Below are positions 32,150 to 42,687 of a stretch of DNA of 64,000 nucleotides, one piece after another (the stretch's first letter is position 1; each line of letters opens with the position of its first letter). Made by a program: the position numbers and the translations under genes. This DNA is from Extensimonas perlucida (GTDB lineage: Bacteria; Pseudomonadota; Gammaproteobacteria; Burkholderiales; Burkholderiaceae_C), in assembly GCF_007655255.1 (NCBI RefSeq), contig NZ_VMYE01000003.1, positions 62,001 through 126,000 of the forward strand. Direction: 5' to 3'. The notes beneath the pieces were generated by a model. It searched no databases. It was not told where the DNA came from and saw only the letters and a program-made list of their open reading frames with translations.

Positions 32150-33416
32150 TGAGCAGTTTGTTTTCATAGTCCACCCTCAAAACCACCGCGAGCGCGACGA
32201 GGTTCATGAGGATGGCCGAGCCGCCGAAGCTCATCAGCGGCAGCGTCAGGCCCTTGGTGGGCAGGGCGCCGAGGTTCACGCCCATGTTGATGAAGCTCTG
32301 AAAGCCGATCCAGATCGCTACGCCCTGCGCGACCAGCCCCGCGAACACGCGGTCCAGCGCGATCGCCTGGCGGCCTATGTGCATGATGCGGCGCGTCAGC
32401 CAGAAAAAGAGCACGATCAGCGTCAGCACGCCGACGAGGCCAAACTCTTCCCCGATCACCGAGAGCAGGAAGTCGGTGTGCGCCTCGGGCAGCCAGTTCA
32501 GCTTTTCCACGCTGTTGCCCAGGCCCACGCCAAAAATGCGCCCGCGGCCGATGGCGATCAGCGCGTGCGAGAGCTGGTAGCCCTTGCCCAGCGCGTGCTC
32601 CATGCTCCAGGGGTCAAGGTAGGCGAAGATGCGCTCGCGCCGCCAGGGCGACAGGCCGATCATGAGCCCGAAGGCGACGACGAGGATCAGCGCGATCACG
32701 AAGAACATGCGCGCATTCACCCCGCCGAGGAACAAAATGCCCATGGCGATCACGGCGATCACCAAAAACGCGCCCATGTCGGGCTCGGCCAGCAACAGCA
32801 TGCCCACCACGGCCACGGCCGCGCCCATGGGTAGCACGGCGCGAAAAAAGCGCTCCTTGACCTCCATCTTGCGCACCATGTAGTCGCTCGCGTAGATCAC
32901 CACGGCGAGCTTGGCGAGCTCGGACGGCTGGAAATTCATGATGCCCAGCGGCAGCCAACGGCGCGCGCCGTTGACCACCGTGCCCACGTGCGGGATCAGC
33001 ACCAGGATGAGCAGCATCAGCGCGGCGATGAACAGCCAGGGCGCGACGCGCTCCCAGGTGTTCATGGACACCTGAAACGCCAGCAGCGCCGCAACAAAGC
33101 CCAGGCCCAGCGCAATCGCGTGGCGCATGACGAAATGCGTGTGCGCGATCTTGCCGAAGCGCGGGTTGTCGGGCAGCGCGATCGAGGCCGAATACACCAT
33201 CACCAGTCCCCAGGCGAGCAACGCCACCACCACCCACAGCAAGGTCTGATCAAACCCCAGCACGCGCGCGGGTGTGGCGCTGGTCTGGCGGTACTCGGTG
33301 CCACCTACGCGCACGGGCAGGCGGTCCGCGGCCTGCGCCGGCATACCGCCGAAGCGCGCGCCAGCCCAGGCGGCAAAACGCTGCCAGAGGCTCATGGATT
33401 CGAGCACGCGGCTCAT
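32130..33416 (-). CDS. ftsW: Lipid II polymerase / septal SEDS protein FtsW
   Basis: The 428-residue membrane protein is a SEDS glycosyltransferase working with FtsI. After a cytoplasmic N-terminus of about 60 residues come about ten membrane helices. Signatures include [27 protein letters not shown] and the C-terminal [20 protein letters not shown] 33416 overlaps the murD stop (ATGA). Confidence 0.95.
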   Translation of the reverse strand: MSRVLESMSLWQRFAAWAGARFGGMPAQAADRLPVRVGGTEYRQTSATPARVLGFDQTLLWVVVALLAWGLVMVYSASIALPDNPRFGKIAHTHFVMRHAIALGLGFVAALLAFQVSMNTWERVAPWLFIAALMLLILVLIPHVGTVVNGARRWLPLGIMNFQPSELAKLAVVIYASDYMVRKMEVKERFFRAVLPMGAAVAVVGMLLLAEPDMGAFLVIAVIAMGILFLGGVNARMFFVIALILVVAFGLMIGLSPWRRERIFAYLDPWSMEHALGKGYQLSHALIAIGRGRIFGVGLGNSVEKLNWLPEAHTDFLLSVIGEEFGLVGVLTLIVLFFWLTRRIMHIGRQAIALDRVFAGLVAQGVAIWIGFQSFINMGVNLGALPTKGLTLPLMSFGGSAILMNLVALAVVLRVDYENKLLMRGGRV

Positions 33417-35197
33417 GCCATGCCCTCCATATCCTGCCCCGCGTCCAGTGCGAGCGCGCGCACCGCCGCGCGGAACACCTCGGCGCGGTGCGCGTAGTCG
33501 CGGAACATGTCCAGACTCGCGCAGGCCGGCGAGAGCAGCACGGCGTCGCCCGCTTGCGCGTGCTGCGCGGCCTGCTGCACGGCCTCGGGCAGGCTCGCAG
33601 CGTCGCGCAGCGGCACGCCCGTGCCCTGCAGCGCGGCGCGGATGCGCGGCGCATCGCGGCCGATCAGAAACACGGCGCGCGCGTGCCGCGCCACGGGCTG
33701 GGCGAGCGGCGTGAAGTCTTGCCCCTTGCCTTCGCCGCCCAAAATCAGCACGATGCGGCGCTCGGCCCCTAGGAGCCTGTCGGACTTTGGAATCGTCGGC
33801 TGCGAATGCGCCGCAGCGGCCCATTTTTTACCGTCTTCTTGCCCCATAGCACCACTATGGGGCTGCGAATCCGGCAAAAACTGGCCTCGCTGGGGCGCAT
33901 TCTCGCTTTCGACGCCCAAAGCCCGACAGGCTCCTAGGCCACTGAGCGCGGCCACGGTCGCGCCCACGTTGGTGCCCTTGCTGTCGTCGAAATACTCGAC
34001 CCCGGCGACGATGGCCACGGGCTCCACGCGGTGCGGCTCGCCGCGGTACTCGCGCAGGCCATAGAGCATGGGCGCGAGGCCGCAGCCCGCAGCAGTAGCA
34101 AGCGCGAGCGCGGCGAGCGCGTTCACGGCGTTGTGGCGCCCACGGATGCGCAGCGCGTCGGCGGGCATGAGGCGCTGCAGCTGCAGCGGCGTCTGTGCGT
34201 CGGCGTCGCTGCCCGCCCGCGCACGGCGGCGCGGCGCAGCGTTTTCGGTGTTTTCCTGCGGCTGCGCGCGCACGAGCCAGGCCATGCCGTGTACCACCTC
34301 GATGCCGAAGTCGCCCGCGCGGCGCGGCAGGTCGCCGCCGAAGGTCAGGTAGGCGCGCTGCGGCGCCGCTTGCGCCCGCGCCTTGCCCACGGCAGCGTTG
34401 GATGCAGCCGGCGCCACGACGGGCAGCATCTGCATCACCAGCGGGTCTTCGCGGTTCAGCACCATGAGCGCGTGCCGGCCGAAGATGCGCGCCTTGGCCG
34501 CCGCGTAGCTTTGCAGGCTGCCGTGCCAGTCAAGATGGTCTTGCGTGATGTTGAGCACCGCGGCCGCCGTGGGCTCGAAGCCCTGTACGCCGTCGAGCTG
34601 GAAGCTCGAGAGTTCGAGCACCCAGACTTCGGGCAAGCTGCCCGCATCCATGTGTGCGCTCAAGGTGTCGAGCAGCGTCGGCCCGATGTTGCCCGCGACG
34701 GCCACGCTTTTGCCCGCGCGCACGACGAGCTGGCCGGTCAGCGAGGTCACCGTGGTCTTGCCGTTGGTGCCCGTGATGGCCAGCACGGCAGGCGCATAGC
34801 CGGTCTGCGCACGCAGCGCCTGCAAGCCTTCAGAAAACAAGTCCAATTCGCCCAAAACGCAGATGGATTCTGCGCTGGCAGCTTCTAATAGAGGAGCTAT
34901 CGACGCCGGACTCAGCCCCGGCGAGCGCAGCACGGCGGCGTAGTTCTGAGCGCGCAGCAGCGCCGCGTCCAGCGCGCCGCTCACGAACGCGACCTGCGGC
35001 AGCTCGGCGCGCAGCGTGGTGCGCTGCGGCGGTGCCGCGCGCGTGTCGGCCACCGTGACCTGCGCGCCCAAGCGCGCGCACCAGCGCGCCATCGCCAGGC
35101 CCGACGCGCCCAGGCCCAGCACGAGCACGCGCGCGCCCTGCCAGCGCGCGAGCGCCGGGGCAAACTTGGCAAAGGAAGTGGTGGCGGGGTTGTTCAT
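33413..35197 (-). CDS. murD: UDP-N-acetylmuramoyl-L-alanine--D-glutamate ligase with a 55-residue repeat-encoded insertion
   Basis: The 594-residue ligase adds D-Glu to UDP-MurNAc-L-Ala. The nucleotide fold [18 protein letters not shown], the ATP loop [15 protein letters not shown] and [19 protein letters not shown] are intact. It is far longer than E. coli MurD (438). A Gln/Ala-rich insertion lies in the central domain (around [16 protein letters not shown]). Exactly 55 residues, about 423-477, starting [17 protein letters not shown] and ending SDRLLG, are encoded by a 169-bp mobile-looking element (33769-33937). Without them the sequence closes as [19 protein letters not shown], the normal family order. 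The insert lies in the C-terminal domain just before a core strand. The frame is kept, so the gene may be functional. The start is ATG 35197, overlapping mraY (ATGA). Confidence 0.94.
   Translation of the reverse strand: MNNPATTSFAKFAPALARWQGARVLVLGLGASGLAMARWCARLGAQVTVADTRAAPPQRTTLRAELPQVAFVSGALDAALLRAQNYAAVLRSPGLSPASIAPLLEAASAESICVLGELDLFSEGLQALRAQTGYAPAVLAITGTNGKTTVTSLTGQLVVRAGKSVAVAGNIGPTLLDTLSAHMDAGSLPEVWVLELSSFQLDGVQGFEPTAAAVLNITQDHLDWHGSLQSYAAAKARIFGRHALMVLNREDPLVMQMLPVVAPAASNAAVGKARAQAAPQRAYLTFGGDLPRRAGDFGIEVVHGMAWLVRAQPQENTENAAPRRRARAGSDADAQTPLQLQRLMPADALRIRGRHNAVNALAALALATAAGCGLAPMLYGLREYRGEPHRVEPVAIVAGVEYFDDSKGTNVGATVAALSGLGACRALGVESENAPQRGQFLPDSQPHSGAMGQEDGKKWAAAAHSQPTIPKSDRLLGAERRIVLILGGEGKGQDFTPLAQPVARHARAVFLIGRDAPRIRAALQGTGVPLRDAASLPEAVQQAAQHAQAGDAVLLSPACASLDMFRDYAHRAEVFRAAVRALALDAGQDMEGMA
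33769..33937 (-). mobile_element. 169-bp quasi-palindromic MITE-like element, copy A (inside murD)
   Basis: The element starts CTAGGAGCCTGTCGG and ends with its exact reverse complement. The two ~80-base arms are imperfect inverted copies, and the centre is GCCCCATAGCACCACTATGG followed by GGC. If the terminal CTAG is a target-site duplication, the net insertion is 165 bases (55 codons), exactly in frame. The other copies are at 43384-43552 and 50741-50909. Confidence 0.9.
34851..34901 (-). repeat. Possible degenerate copy of the dispersed motif inside murD
   Basis: The minus strand contains GATAGCTCC, AGAAGCTGCCAGCGCAG and ATCCATCTGCGTTTTGG, which aligns loosely with the ~45-bp family. The match is weaker than in dapF or rlmI. 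Confidence 0.3.
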
Positions 35198-36372
35198 CGC
35201 AGTTTCAGGGTCGAAAGCCCCACCAGACACAGCAGCATGGTGATGATCCAAAAGCGCACCACGACCTGCGTTTCCTGCCAGCCTTTTTTCTCGAAGTGGT
35301 GGTGCAGCGGCGCCATCTGGAACAGGCGCCGGCCCGCGCCGTAGCGCTTTTTGGTGAACTTGAACCAGCCCACCTGCAGCATCACCGAGAGCGCCTCGAC
35401 GACGAAGATGCCGCCCATCACGGCAAGCACGATCTCCTGGCGCACGATCACGGCCACCGTGCCCAGCGCCGCGCCGAGCGAGAGCGCGCCCACGTCGCCC
35501 ATGAACACCTTGGCCGGGTAGGCGTTGAACCACAAAAAGGCCAGCCCCGCGCCCGCGGTGGCCGAGCAAAACACCAGCAGCTCGCCCGCGCCGGGGATGT
35601 GCGGAAAGAACAGGTATTTGGAATACACCGCATTGCCCACGACGTAGGCAAACACCCCGAGCGCCGAGCCCACCAAGACCACCGGCATGATGGCCAGGCC
35701 GTCGAGCCCGTCGGTGAGGTTCACGGCGTTGCTCGCGCCGACGATGACCAGATAGGTCAGCACGACGAAGCCCCACACGCCCAGCGGGTAGCTGACTTCC
35801 TTGAAGAACGGCAGCAGCAGCCCCGCCTTGGGCGGCAGGTCGAGCGCAAAGCCCGATTGCACCCAGGTGATGAACAGCTCCAGCACGCGCACGTTGGAAT
35901 TGCCGGAAATCGCGAACACCAGGTACAGCGCCGCGAGCAGGCCGATCAGCGACTGCCAGAAATACTTCTCGCGCGAGCGCATGCCCTCGGGGTCTTTGCG
36001 CACCACCTTGCGCCAGTCGTCCACCCAGCCGATCGCGCCAAAGCCCAGCGTAACCACGAGCACGATCCAGACGAAGCGGTTCGACAGATCGGCCCACAGC
36101 AGCGTGGACGCCGTGAGTGCGAGCAAGATCAGCACGCCGCCCATGGTGGGCGTGCCGCTTTTCACGAGGTGCGACTGCATCGCGTATTCGCGCACGGGCT
36201 GGCCGATCTTGAGCGCAGTGAGGAGCCGGATCACCTTGGGCCCCGCGGCCAGCCCGATGAGCAGCGCCGTGAGCGCGGCCATCACGGCGCGAAAGCTCAG
36301 GTACTGGAACACGCGCAGGAACCCGAACTCGGGCGACCAGCCCTGCAGCCATTGCGCGAGCCAGATCAGCAT
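35194..36372 (-). CDS. mraY: Phospho-N-acetylmuramoyl-pentapeptide-transferase
   Basis: The 392-residue integral membrane enzyme transfers phospho-MurNAc-pentapeptide to undecaprenyl phosphate, giving lipid I. Signatures are [40 protein letters not shown] and [14 protein letters not shown], with about ten membrane helices. It overlaps murF by 7 bases and murD by 4. Confidence 0.96.
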   Translation of the reverse strand: MLIWLAQWLQGWSPEFGFLRVFQYLSFRAVMAALTALLIGLAAGPKVIRLLTALKIGQPVREYAMQSHLVKSGTPTMGGVLILLALTASTLLWADLSNRFVWIVLVVTLGFGAIGWVDDWRKVVRKDPEGMRSREKYFWQSLIGLLAALYLVFAISGNSNVRVLELFITWVQSGFALDLPPKAGLLLPFFKEVSYPLGVWGFVVLTYLVIVGASNAVNLTDGLDGLAIMPVVLVGSALGVFAYVVGNAVYSKYLFFPHIPGAGELLVFCSATAGAGLAFLWFNAYPAKVFMGDVGALSLGAALGTVAVIVRQEIVLAVMGGIFVVEALSVMLQVGWFKFTKKRYGAGRRLFQMAPLHHHFEKKGWQETQVVVRFWIITMLLCLVGLSTLKLR

Positions 36373-37892
36373 GCGGCACCTGCGGCCCCGGCTGGGGATG
36401 AAGGGGATGAAGTGGCAGCGGCCACTGCAGCCGCGCTGACCGGCGTGGGCGCGGCGGCCTCGACGCTGGCCGCGAGGGCCTGCACCACCTGTTCCATTTT
36501 CATGAAGCGCGATCCTTTCACGAGCACACTGCCAAGGTTTGGCAAAGCGGCGCGCACGGCGCCCTGCAATGCCGCCATGCTGTCGAAATGCCGGCCCGCG
36601 CCGCAGCCTTCCGGGTCGAAGGCGCGCACCGCGTGCGCGGCGAGCTCGCCCAGCGCATAAATCCCGCTGATGCCCGCGGCGCGCGCCTGGGCGCCGGCCT
36701 CGGCGTGGAACTGCGGGCCTTGCGTGCCCACTTCGCCCATGTCGCCGAGCACGAGCAGCTGTGGCGCGGGCAACTCGGCAAGCACGGCGATGGCCGCGCG
36801 CACAGAGTCGGGGTTGGCGTTGTAGCTGTCATCGACCACCGTGATCTCGCGCCCGCCAAACTGCAGGCCGAACGCACGCGAACGCCCCGCCACGGGCCGA
36901 AAGGCCGCGAGCCCCTGCGCGATGGCGTCCGGCGGCACCCCCGCGGCGAACGCGCAGGCCGCAGCGGCGAGCGCGTTCATCACGTTGTGGCGCCCCGCGA
37001 TATGCAGCCGGCAGGCGAGCGGCCCCGCGGGCGTGCGCATTTGCACGCTCCAGGCGGCTTGCCGCGCGCCCGGCTGCCCTTGCGTTTCTTCCTGCTCCCA
37101 GACGGCGCGCGTGCATTCGAAGTCGGCCCCGGCGCCACCGAAGCTCAGGCAGCGCCGCCCCGCGGCCAGACTGCGCCACAGCGGCGTGTAGGCGTCCTGC
37201 GCCGGGAACACGGCCACGCCACTCTCGGGCAGCGCGGCCAGCACGGCGCCGTTTTCGCACGCCACGGCCTCCACGGTGTGCATGAATTCGAGGTGCTCGC
37301 GCTGCGCGTTGTTGACCAGCGCCACCGTGGGGCGCACCAGCTCGGCCAGGTAGGCGATTTCGCCCGGGTGGTTCATGCCCAGCTCGACCACGCCCACGCG
37401 GTGCGCGGCCGTGAGGCGCAGCAGGGTTTGCGGCACGCCGATGGCGTTGTTGAGGTTGCCGCGCGTGGCAAAGGCCGCCTCACCCGCGTAGGCGGCAAGG
37501 ATGCACGCGATCATCTGCGTCACCGTGGTCTTGCCGTTGCTTCCCGTGACGGCGATCAGCGGCAGCGTGAACTGCGCGCGCCAGCCCGCGGCGAGCGCGC
37601 CCAGCGCGGCCGTGCTGTCGGGCACTTCGATGCCGGGCAGGCCCGCGGCTTCGAGCCCGCGCTCGGCCACCACGGCCACGGCGCCTCGCGCGCGCGCCTG
37701 GGGCACAAAGTCGTGCGCGTCGAAACGCGCGCCGCGCAGCGCCACGAACAGGTCGCCCGGCTGCAGCGTGCGCGTGTCGGTGTGTACGCGCTGCAGCACG
37801 ATGGCTGCCGCGCCCGCCGCATCCACGCCCACGAGCCGCGCCGTGGGCATGCGCGCGCGGATGAAGTCGAAAGCCTGCTGCAGCCGCATCAT
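36366..37892 (-). CDS. murF: UDP-N-acetylmuramoyl-tripeptide--D-alanyl-D-alanine ligase
   Basis: The 508-residue ligase adds D-Ala-D-Ala to the UDP-MurNAc tripeptide. The N-terminal substrate domain has [16 protein letters not shown], the ATP loop is [15 protein letters not shown], and [15 protein letters not shown] is the C-terminal family motif. An Ala/Ser/Pro-rich tail of about 40 residues is unusual but low in information. The start at ATG 37892 overlaps the murE stop (ATGA). Confidence 0.95.
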   Translation of the reverse strand: MMRLQQAFDFIRARMPTARLVGVDAAGAAAIVLQRVHTDTRTLQPGDLFVALRGARFDAHDFVPQARARGAVAVVAERGLEAAGLPGIEVPDSTAALGALAAGWRAQFTLPLIAVTGSNGKTTVTQMIACILAAYAGEAAFATRGNLNNAIGVPQTLLRLTAAHRVGVVELGMNHPGEIAYLAELVRPTVALVNNAQREHLEFMHTVEAVACENGAVLAALPESGVAVFPAQDAYTPLWRSLAAGRRCLSFGGAGADFECTRAVWEQEETQGQPGARQAAWSVQMRTPAGPLACRLHIAGRHNVMNALAAAACAFAAGVPPDAIAQGLAAFRPVAGRSRAFGLQFGGREITVVDDSYNANPDSVRAAIAVLAELPAPQLLVLGDMGEVGTQGPQFHAEAGAQARAAGISGIYALGELAAHAVRAFDPEGCGAGRHFDSMAALQGAVRAALPNLGSVLVKGSRFMKMEQVVQALAASVEAAAPTPVSAAAVAAATSSPSSPAGAAGAAC

Positions 37893-39430
37893 GCCGAACC
37901 CCCACGCGCAGCGAGCGCGGCCTGCGCCTGCGCCAGGTCGGAAAACGGCACACGCCGGCCCGCGATCTCCTGGTAGTCCTCGTGGCCCTTGCCCGCGATC
38001 AGCACCACGTCGGCAGCGTCGGCCTCGGCCAGCGCGAGCGCGATCGCGGCGGCGCGGTCGGGCTCGGCGCGCACGGTCTCGCCCGCGATCGTGCCGAGCA
38101 GAATCTGGTGGATGATGGCCGCCGGGTCTTCGCGGCGCGGGTTGTCGCTCGTTACCACCACCCAATCGGCGCGGTGCTGCGCCACGGCGCCCATCTGCGG
38201 GCGCTTGCCCGCGTCGCGCTCGCCGCCGCAGCCGAACACGCACCACAGCTGCCCGCCGCGCGCCTGCGCCATGGGGCGCAGCGCGAGCAAGACCTGTTCG
38301 AGCGCGTCCGGCGTGTGCGCGTAATCGACCACCACGAGCGGCTGCCCGTGCTCGGCCGGCACCTGCTGCATGCGCCCCGGCACGGGCGGCAGCGCCTCGC
38401 ACGCGCGCAGCGCCTCGGGCAGCGCCACACCCAGGCTGCGCAGCACCGCGAGCACGCCCAGCAGGTTCTGCAGGTTGTAGCGCCCCATCACACGCGGCTG
38501 CCAAGGGTGACGCGCCGCGCCTTCGCACACCGTGCAGGCGATGCCCTGCGCGTCGAAGTGCAGGTCCTGCGCCCACAGGCGCGCGCCTGCGGCAGGCGGC
38601 TGCTGCGCCACGGGCACGGATACGCCCCAGAGGTCGAGTGCGCAGCCACGCACTTCGCCTTCAAGCTCGGCGTGCAGGCGCGCACCTTGGGCGTCGTCGA
38701 GGTGGATCACCGCGGCCTGCAGCCCCGGCCAGTCGAACAGCGTGCGCTTGGCGCACCAGTAGGCGTCCATGTCGCCGTGGTAGTCGAGGTGGTCTTGCGT
38801 GAAGTTGGTGAACACCGCGACGCGAATGCGCGTGCCCGCCAGGCGCTGCTCGGCCAGGCCGATCGAGGACGCCTCGATGGCGCAGGCCGCAAGCCCCTCA
38901 TCGGCCATCTGGCGCAGCGCGCGCTGCAGCCGCACGGGGTCGGGCGTGGTCATGCCAGAGCCTTCGAGCCGGCCTGGCGTTCCCATGCCCAAAGTGCCTA
39001 TGAGACCGCATCCAGCATGTCCATGCAGCTCTATTTTAGAGAGCGCATGCGCGAGCCACCAGGCGGTGCTGGTCTTGCCGTTGGTACCCGTAATGGCGAG
39101 CACGTCGAGCTGCGCCGAGGGGTGGCCGAACCACTGCGCGGCGATCTCGCCAGTCGCGGCCTTGAGCCCGGGCAGCGCCGCGATAGCGGCATCGGGGTGG
39201 CGCGCAGCGAGCGCAAACGCTTCCACACCATCTTGCTCGACCAGGCAGGCCGCAGCGCCGCGCGCGAGGGCGTCGGCCACATGCGCGCGCCCGTCCGTTG
39301 CGGCGCCGGGCCAGGCGATGAAGGCGTCGCCGGGCGCAATCAGGCGGCTGTCGGTCTGCAGCGTGCCGCGCCCGGCAAGCTGCGTGCGCAGCCATTGCAC
39401 GGCTTCGGCGGCGTCGCGCAAGAGGTGCAT
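37889..39430 (-). CDS. murE: UDP-MurNAc-L-Ala-D-Glu--meso-diaminopimelate ligase
   Basis: The 513-residue ligase adds the third residue of the stem peptide. The ATP loop is [13 protein letters not shown], and the DNPR motif in SDNPRREDPAAIIHQI predicts meso-diaminopimelate as substrate, consistent with dapF in this window. GKGHEDYQEI follows near the C-terminus. It shares one base with the ftsI stop (39430). A degenerate repeat copy may encode the region KIELHGHAGCGLIGTLG. Confidence 0.95.
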   Translation of the reverse strand: MHLLRDAAEAVQWLRTQLAGRGTLQTDSRLIAPGDAFIAWPGAATDGRAHVADALARGAAACLVEQDGVEAFALAARHPDAAIAALPGLKAATGEIAAQWFGHPSAQLDVLAITGTNGKTSTAWWLAHALSKIELHGHAGCGLIGTLGMGTPGRLEGSGMTTPDPVRLQRALRQMADEGLAACAIEASSIGLAEQRLAGTRIRVAVFTNFTQDHLDYHGDMDAYWCAKRTLFDWPGLQAAVIHLDDAQGARLHAELEGEVRGCALDLWGVSVPVAQQPPAAGARLWAQDLHFDAQGIACTVCEGAARHPWQPRVMGRYNLQNLLGVLAVLRSLGVALPEALRACEALPPVPGRMQQVPAEHGQPLVVVDYAHTPDALEQVLLALRPMAQARGGQLWCVFGCGGERDAGKRPQMGAVAQHRADWVVVTSDNPRREDPAAIIHQILLGTIAGETVRAEPDRAAAIALALAEADAADVVLIAGKGHEDYQEIAGRRVPFSDLAQAQAALAARGGSA

Positions 39431-41172
39431 CACAGCGGCTCCTCCACGTCGGCGACGATCTGCGGCTTCACATCCATGTCGGGCGGTACGCCCATGAGGC
39501 GCAGCGTCTGCTGCACCACCACGCTGAACACCGGCGCGGCGACCAGGCCGCCATAGACCTGGCCGTTGCTCGGCTCGTCGATCATCACCGCGACGATGAT
39601 GCGCGGCTTGTCGATCGGCGCCATGCCGGTGAACCACGAGCGGTACTTGCCCGAGGCGTAGCCCTTGCCCTGCTGCTTGCGCGCCGTGCCGGACTTGCCG
39701 CCCACCGAGTAGCCCACGGTCTGCGCCTTCTGCCCCGTGCCACCCGGGCCAGCGGCCATCTGCAGCATTTTGCGAACCTCGTCGGCCGTGCGCTCGGAAA
39801 ACACCGGCACGCCGACCGCGGGCGTACTGCTCTTGAGCATGGTGGCCGGAATCACCCGCCCGCCATTGGCAAACACGGTGTACGAGCGCGCCATCTGGAA
39901 CAAGCTGGCCGAGAGGCCGTAGCCATAGGACATGGTGGCCTGCTCGATCGGGCGCCAGGTCTTGTACGGGCGCAGCCGGCCGCTGACCACGCCGGGGAAT
40001 GCGAGCTGCGGCTTTTGCCCGAAGCCCGCGGCGGAGAAGGTTTCCCACATTTCGCGCGGCGACATCTGCATCGCGATCTTGGTTGTGCCCACGTTGCTCG
40101 ACTTCTGGATCACCCCTTGCACGGTGAGCACGCCGTAGTTGTGCGTGTCCGAAATCGTCGAGCCCGTGATGGTGATGCGCCCCGGATTGGTGTCGATGAT
40201 GGTGTCGGGGCGCACGCGCCCGGTTTCGAGCGCCAGACCGATGGTGAAGGGCTTCATGGTCGAGCCGGGCTCGAACACGTCCGTGAGCGCGCGGTTGCGC
40301 AGCTGCTCGCCCGTGAGGTTGCGGCGGTCATCGGGCACGTAGCTTGGGTAATTGGCAAGCGCCAGCACCTCGCCCGTGTGCGCGTCCAGCACCACCACGC
40401 TGCCGGCCTTGGCCTTGTGCTCCTGCACCTGGTCGCGCAGCTTCTGGTAGGCAAAGAACTGCACCTTGCTGTCAATGGACAGCTGGATGTCGCGCCCATC
40501 GACCGGCGGCATGTCCTCGCCCACGCCTTCGACGATGCGTCCCATGCGGTCCTTGATCACGCGGCGCGAGCCGGGCTTGCCCGCGAGGTCTTGGTTGAAG
40601 ATCAGCTCCATGCCCTCCTGGCCCCGGTCTTCGACGTTGGTAAAGCCCACGATGTGCGCGGCCGCCTCGCCCTCGGGGTACTGGCGCTTGTATTCCTTGC
40701 GCAGGTAGATGCCCTTGATGTCGAGCGCGACGATCTGCTGGCCCACGTCCCAGTCGAGCTGGCGCTTGATCCAGACGAAGGTCTTGTCTTCGTCGGCCAG
40801 CTTGCGCTGCAAATCCGAGAGCGACATGCCCAGCAGCTGCGCCAGCTTTGGCAGTTTGGCGCGCACCTCGGGGTCGTCCTGCTCCACGTCCTCGGGGATG
40901 GCCCAGATGCTCGCCGCGGGCACGCTCGAAGCCAGCAGCAGGCCGTTGCGGTCCAGGATGCGGCCGCGGTGCGCGGGCAGTTCGAGCGTGCGCGCAAAAC
41001 GCACCTCGCCCTGGCGCAGAAAAAAGTCGTTTGCGAGCACCTGCACGTAAGCCGCGCGCGCCGCCAGGCCGACGAAGCCCAGCGCGAGCAGCGCGACGAT
41101 GAGCTTGCTGCGCCACAGCGGCGTGCGGCTGGTGAGCAAGGGGCTCGAGGCATAGCGCACGCTGCGTCTCAT
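39430..41172 (-). CDS. ftsI: Peptidoglycan D,D-transpeptidase FtsI (PBP3)
   Basis: The 580-residue septal class B penicillin-binding protein has one N-terminal membrane anchor (residues about 20-42), a pedestal domain and a transpeptidase domain. The active-site motifs are STMK in FEPGSTMKPF (catalytic Ser), SSN and KSGT in GGKSGTARK. It overlaps ftsL by 4 bases (41169-41172). Confidence 0.96.
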   Translation of the reverse strand: MRRSVRYASSPLLTSRTPLWRSKLIVALLALGFVGLAARAAYVQVLANDFFLRQGEVRFARTLELPAHRGRILDRNGLLLASSVPAASIWAIPEDVEQDDPEVRAKLPKLAQLLGMSLSDLQRKLADEDKTFVWIKRQLDWDVGQQIVALDIKGIYLRKEYKRQYPEGEAAAHIVGFTNVEDRGQEGMELIFNQDLAGKPGSRRVIKDRMGRIVEGVGEDMPPVDGRDIQLSIDSKVQFFAYQKLRDQVQEHKAKAGSVVVLDAHTGEVLALANYPSYVPDDRRNLTGEQLRNRALTDVFEPGSTMKPFTIGLALETGRVRPDTIIDTNPGRITITGSTISDTHNYGVLTVQGVIQKSSNVGTTKIAMQMSPREMWETFSAAGFGQKPQLAFPGVVSGRLRPYKTWRPIEQATMSYGYGLSASLFQMARSYTVFANGGRVIPATMLKSSTPAVGVPVFSERTADEVRKMLQMAAGPGGTGQKAQTVGYSVGGKSGTARKQQGKGYASGKYRSWFTGMAPIDKPRIIVAVMIDEPSNGQVYGGLVAAPVFSVVVQQTLRLMGVPPDMDVKPQIVADVEEPL

Positions 41173-41483
41173 GGCCGGGCTCCTTGGCCCGCTTGCGCCG
41201 ATTCAGCCGCAGACTCCGCCGCCGGATCGGTCACGTACTGCGTGATCGCCGGCGTGGCGGTGCGCATCTGCAGCTGCGTGCGCGCGATTTTTTCCACGCG
41301 CAGCGGCGTGGCCTGCGCGCGCTTTTCCACCTGCAGGCGCTGGTGTTCGGTTTCGAGGCGACGCGCCTCGGCCTTGGCGCGGTCGAGCTCGGTGAACAGG
41401 CGCCGCGATTCGTACTGCAGGTTGACCACGTAAAACGCGCTCGCCAACACCGCGAGCAGCAGCACGAGGTTCAGGCGCGTCAT
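41169..41483 (-). CDS. ftsL: Cell division protein FtsL
   Basis: The 104-residue bitopic protein has an N-terminal membrane helix ([20 protein letters not shown]) followed by a coiled coil rich in Glu, Arg and Leu ([19 protein letters not shown]). It forms the FtsQLB complex. The position between rsmH and ftsI and the ATGA overlaps on both sides support the call more than sequence similarity alone. Confidence 0.9.
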   Translation of the reverse strand: MTRLNLVLLLAVLASAFYVVNLQYESRRLFTELDRAKAEARRLETEHQRLQVEKRAQATPLRVEKIARTQLQMRTATPAITQYVTDPAAESAAESAQAGQGARP

Positions 41484-42409
41484 GCGGGCACCTCCGTGCG
41501 CTCGGCCACGCGCAGGATGGCGCTGCGCGCGCGCGGGTTCGCGGCCAGCTCATCCGCGCCGGGGCGTATGCGCCCCAATGCCTTGAGGCGCAGCGGCGCG
41601 GGCGCGGCAAACGGTGTGCGCCGGTCGAACGCCTCCTTGGAGTGGTGCGCGATGAACTGCTTGACGATGCGGTCTTCGAGCGAGTGAAAGCTGATCACCA
41701 CGAGCCGCCCGCCCGGCGCGAGCACCCTGAGGCTCGCCTCTAGCGCTTGTTGCAGCTCCTGCAGTTCGGCGTTGATGAAAATCCGAAAAGCCTGAAAGGT
41801 GCGCGTGGCAGGGTGCTGCCCAGGCTCGCGGGTCTTGACCGCGCCAGCCACGAGTTCGGCGAGCTCGCCGGTGCGCGTGAGCGCTCCCTGCTGCGCGCGC
41901 CGAGCAACAATCGCCTTTGCAATGGCGCCAGCAAACCGTTCTTCGCCGTAATCACGTACCACCTCCGCAATCTGCCCCTCGTCGGCCTCGGCCAGCCACT
42001 GCGCCACGCTCTGGCCGCGCGTGGGGTCCATGCGCATGTCCAGCGGCCCATCGAAACGAAAACTGAAGCCGCGCTCGGCCGCATCGAGCTGCGGCGAGCT
42101 CACGCCCAGGTCCATCAGCACGCCGCGGACGCTGCCCGCAGGCAGATCGGCCAGGTGCGCAAAACCCTCGTGGCGAATGGCAAAGCGCGCGTCGTCGATC
42201 TGCGCCGCGGCGGCGACGGCCTCGGGGTCTTTGTCGAACGCCAAGAGGCGCGCCTGCGGCCCCAGGCGCTGCAAGATGCGCCGCGCGTGCCCGCCGCGGC
42301 CGAAGGTCGCATCGACCCACAGGCCCGCAGGCGCGGGGCCCGCGCCGCCCAACAGGGCTTGCACGGCCTCTTCGAGAAGGACCGTGGTGTGCTGCAGCTG
42401 CTGGTTCAC
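41480..42409 (-). CDS. rsmH: 16S rRNA (cytosine1402-N4)-methyltransferase
   Basis: The 309-residue SAM-dependent enzyme (MraW) methylates C1402 of 16S r[32 protein letters not shown] and [16 protein letters not shown] are signatures. The start is GTG 42409 with a GAGG site 6 bases upstream, just outside the 268-bp element that separates it from mra[11 protein letters not shown] is encoded at a possible partial repeat (AAGCGCTAGAGGC). Confidence 0.95.
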   Translation of the reverse strand: MNQQLQHTTVLLEEAVQALLGGAGPAPAGLWVDATFGRGGHARRILQRLGPQARLLAFDKDPEAVAAAAQIDDARFAIRHEGFAHLADLPAGSVRGVLMDLGVSSPQLDAAERGFSFRFDGPLDMRMDPTRGQSVAQWLAEADEGQIAEVVRDYGEERFAGAIAKAIVARRAQQGALTRTGELAELVAGAVKTREPGQHPATRTFQAFRIFINAELQELQQALEASLRVLAPGGRLVVISFHSLEDRIVKQFIAHHSKEAFDRRTPFAAPAPLRLKALGRIRPGADELAANPRARSAILRVAERTEVPA

Positions 42410-42419
42410 CGCGTTCCTC

Positions 42420-42687
42420 AGAACCTGTTCACGCTCTTTTCATGGGGTACGTTGTCCCGCAAAGGCAGTGGATGCAAGGCGCCCACCGCAAGCCGCACTG
42501 ATGTGCGGCGAGGATGGGCAACGCTGCAGACGCTGCCTTTGCGGGACAACCCGAAGGGCATGACAGCAAACGGCCACGCTCGTCGTTGCCCGCCTTGCCC
42601 AGGCCGCCAGCATGGGCGGCGCCGGGCGCCTAGATCGTGACCGTTTGCTGCCATGCGTACCCCATGAAAAGAGCGTGAACAGGTTCT
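42420..42687. mobile_element. 268-bp nested-hairpin element between mraZ and rsmH
   Basis: Perfect 32-bp terminal inverted repeats (42420-42451 and 42656-42687) begin AGAACCTGTTCACGCTCTTT. Inside are two further inverted-repeat units: an 18-bp perfect pair starting GTTGTCCCGCAAAGGC at 42451-42468 and 42533-42550, and a near-perfect 21-bp pair at 42557-42577 and 42637-42657. CTCAGAA occurs at both edges. It carries no gene and is present once in the window. Its right end touches the mraZ stop codon. Confidence 0.85.

Noticed and set aside
35198-36379. Continuation of the murD frame upstream through mraY
   Set aside because: The frame is open only because of GC bias. MurD family N-termini and the ATGA overlap fix the start at 35197.
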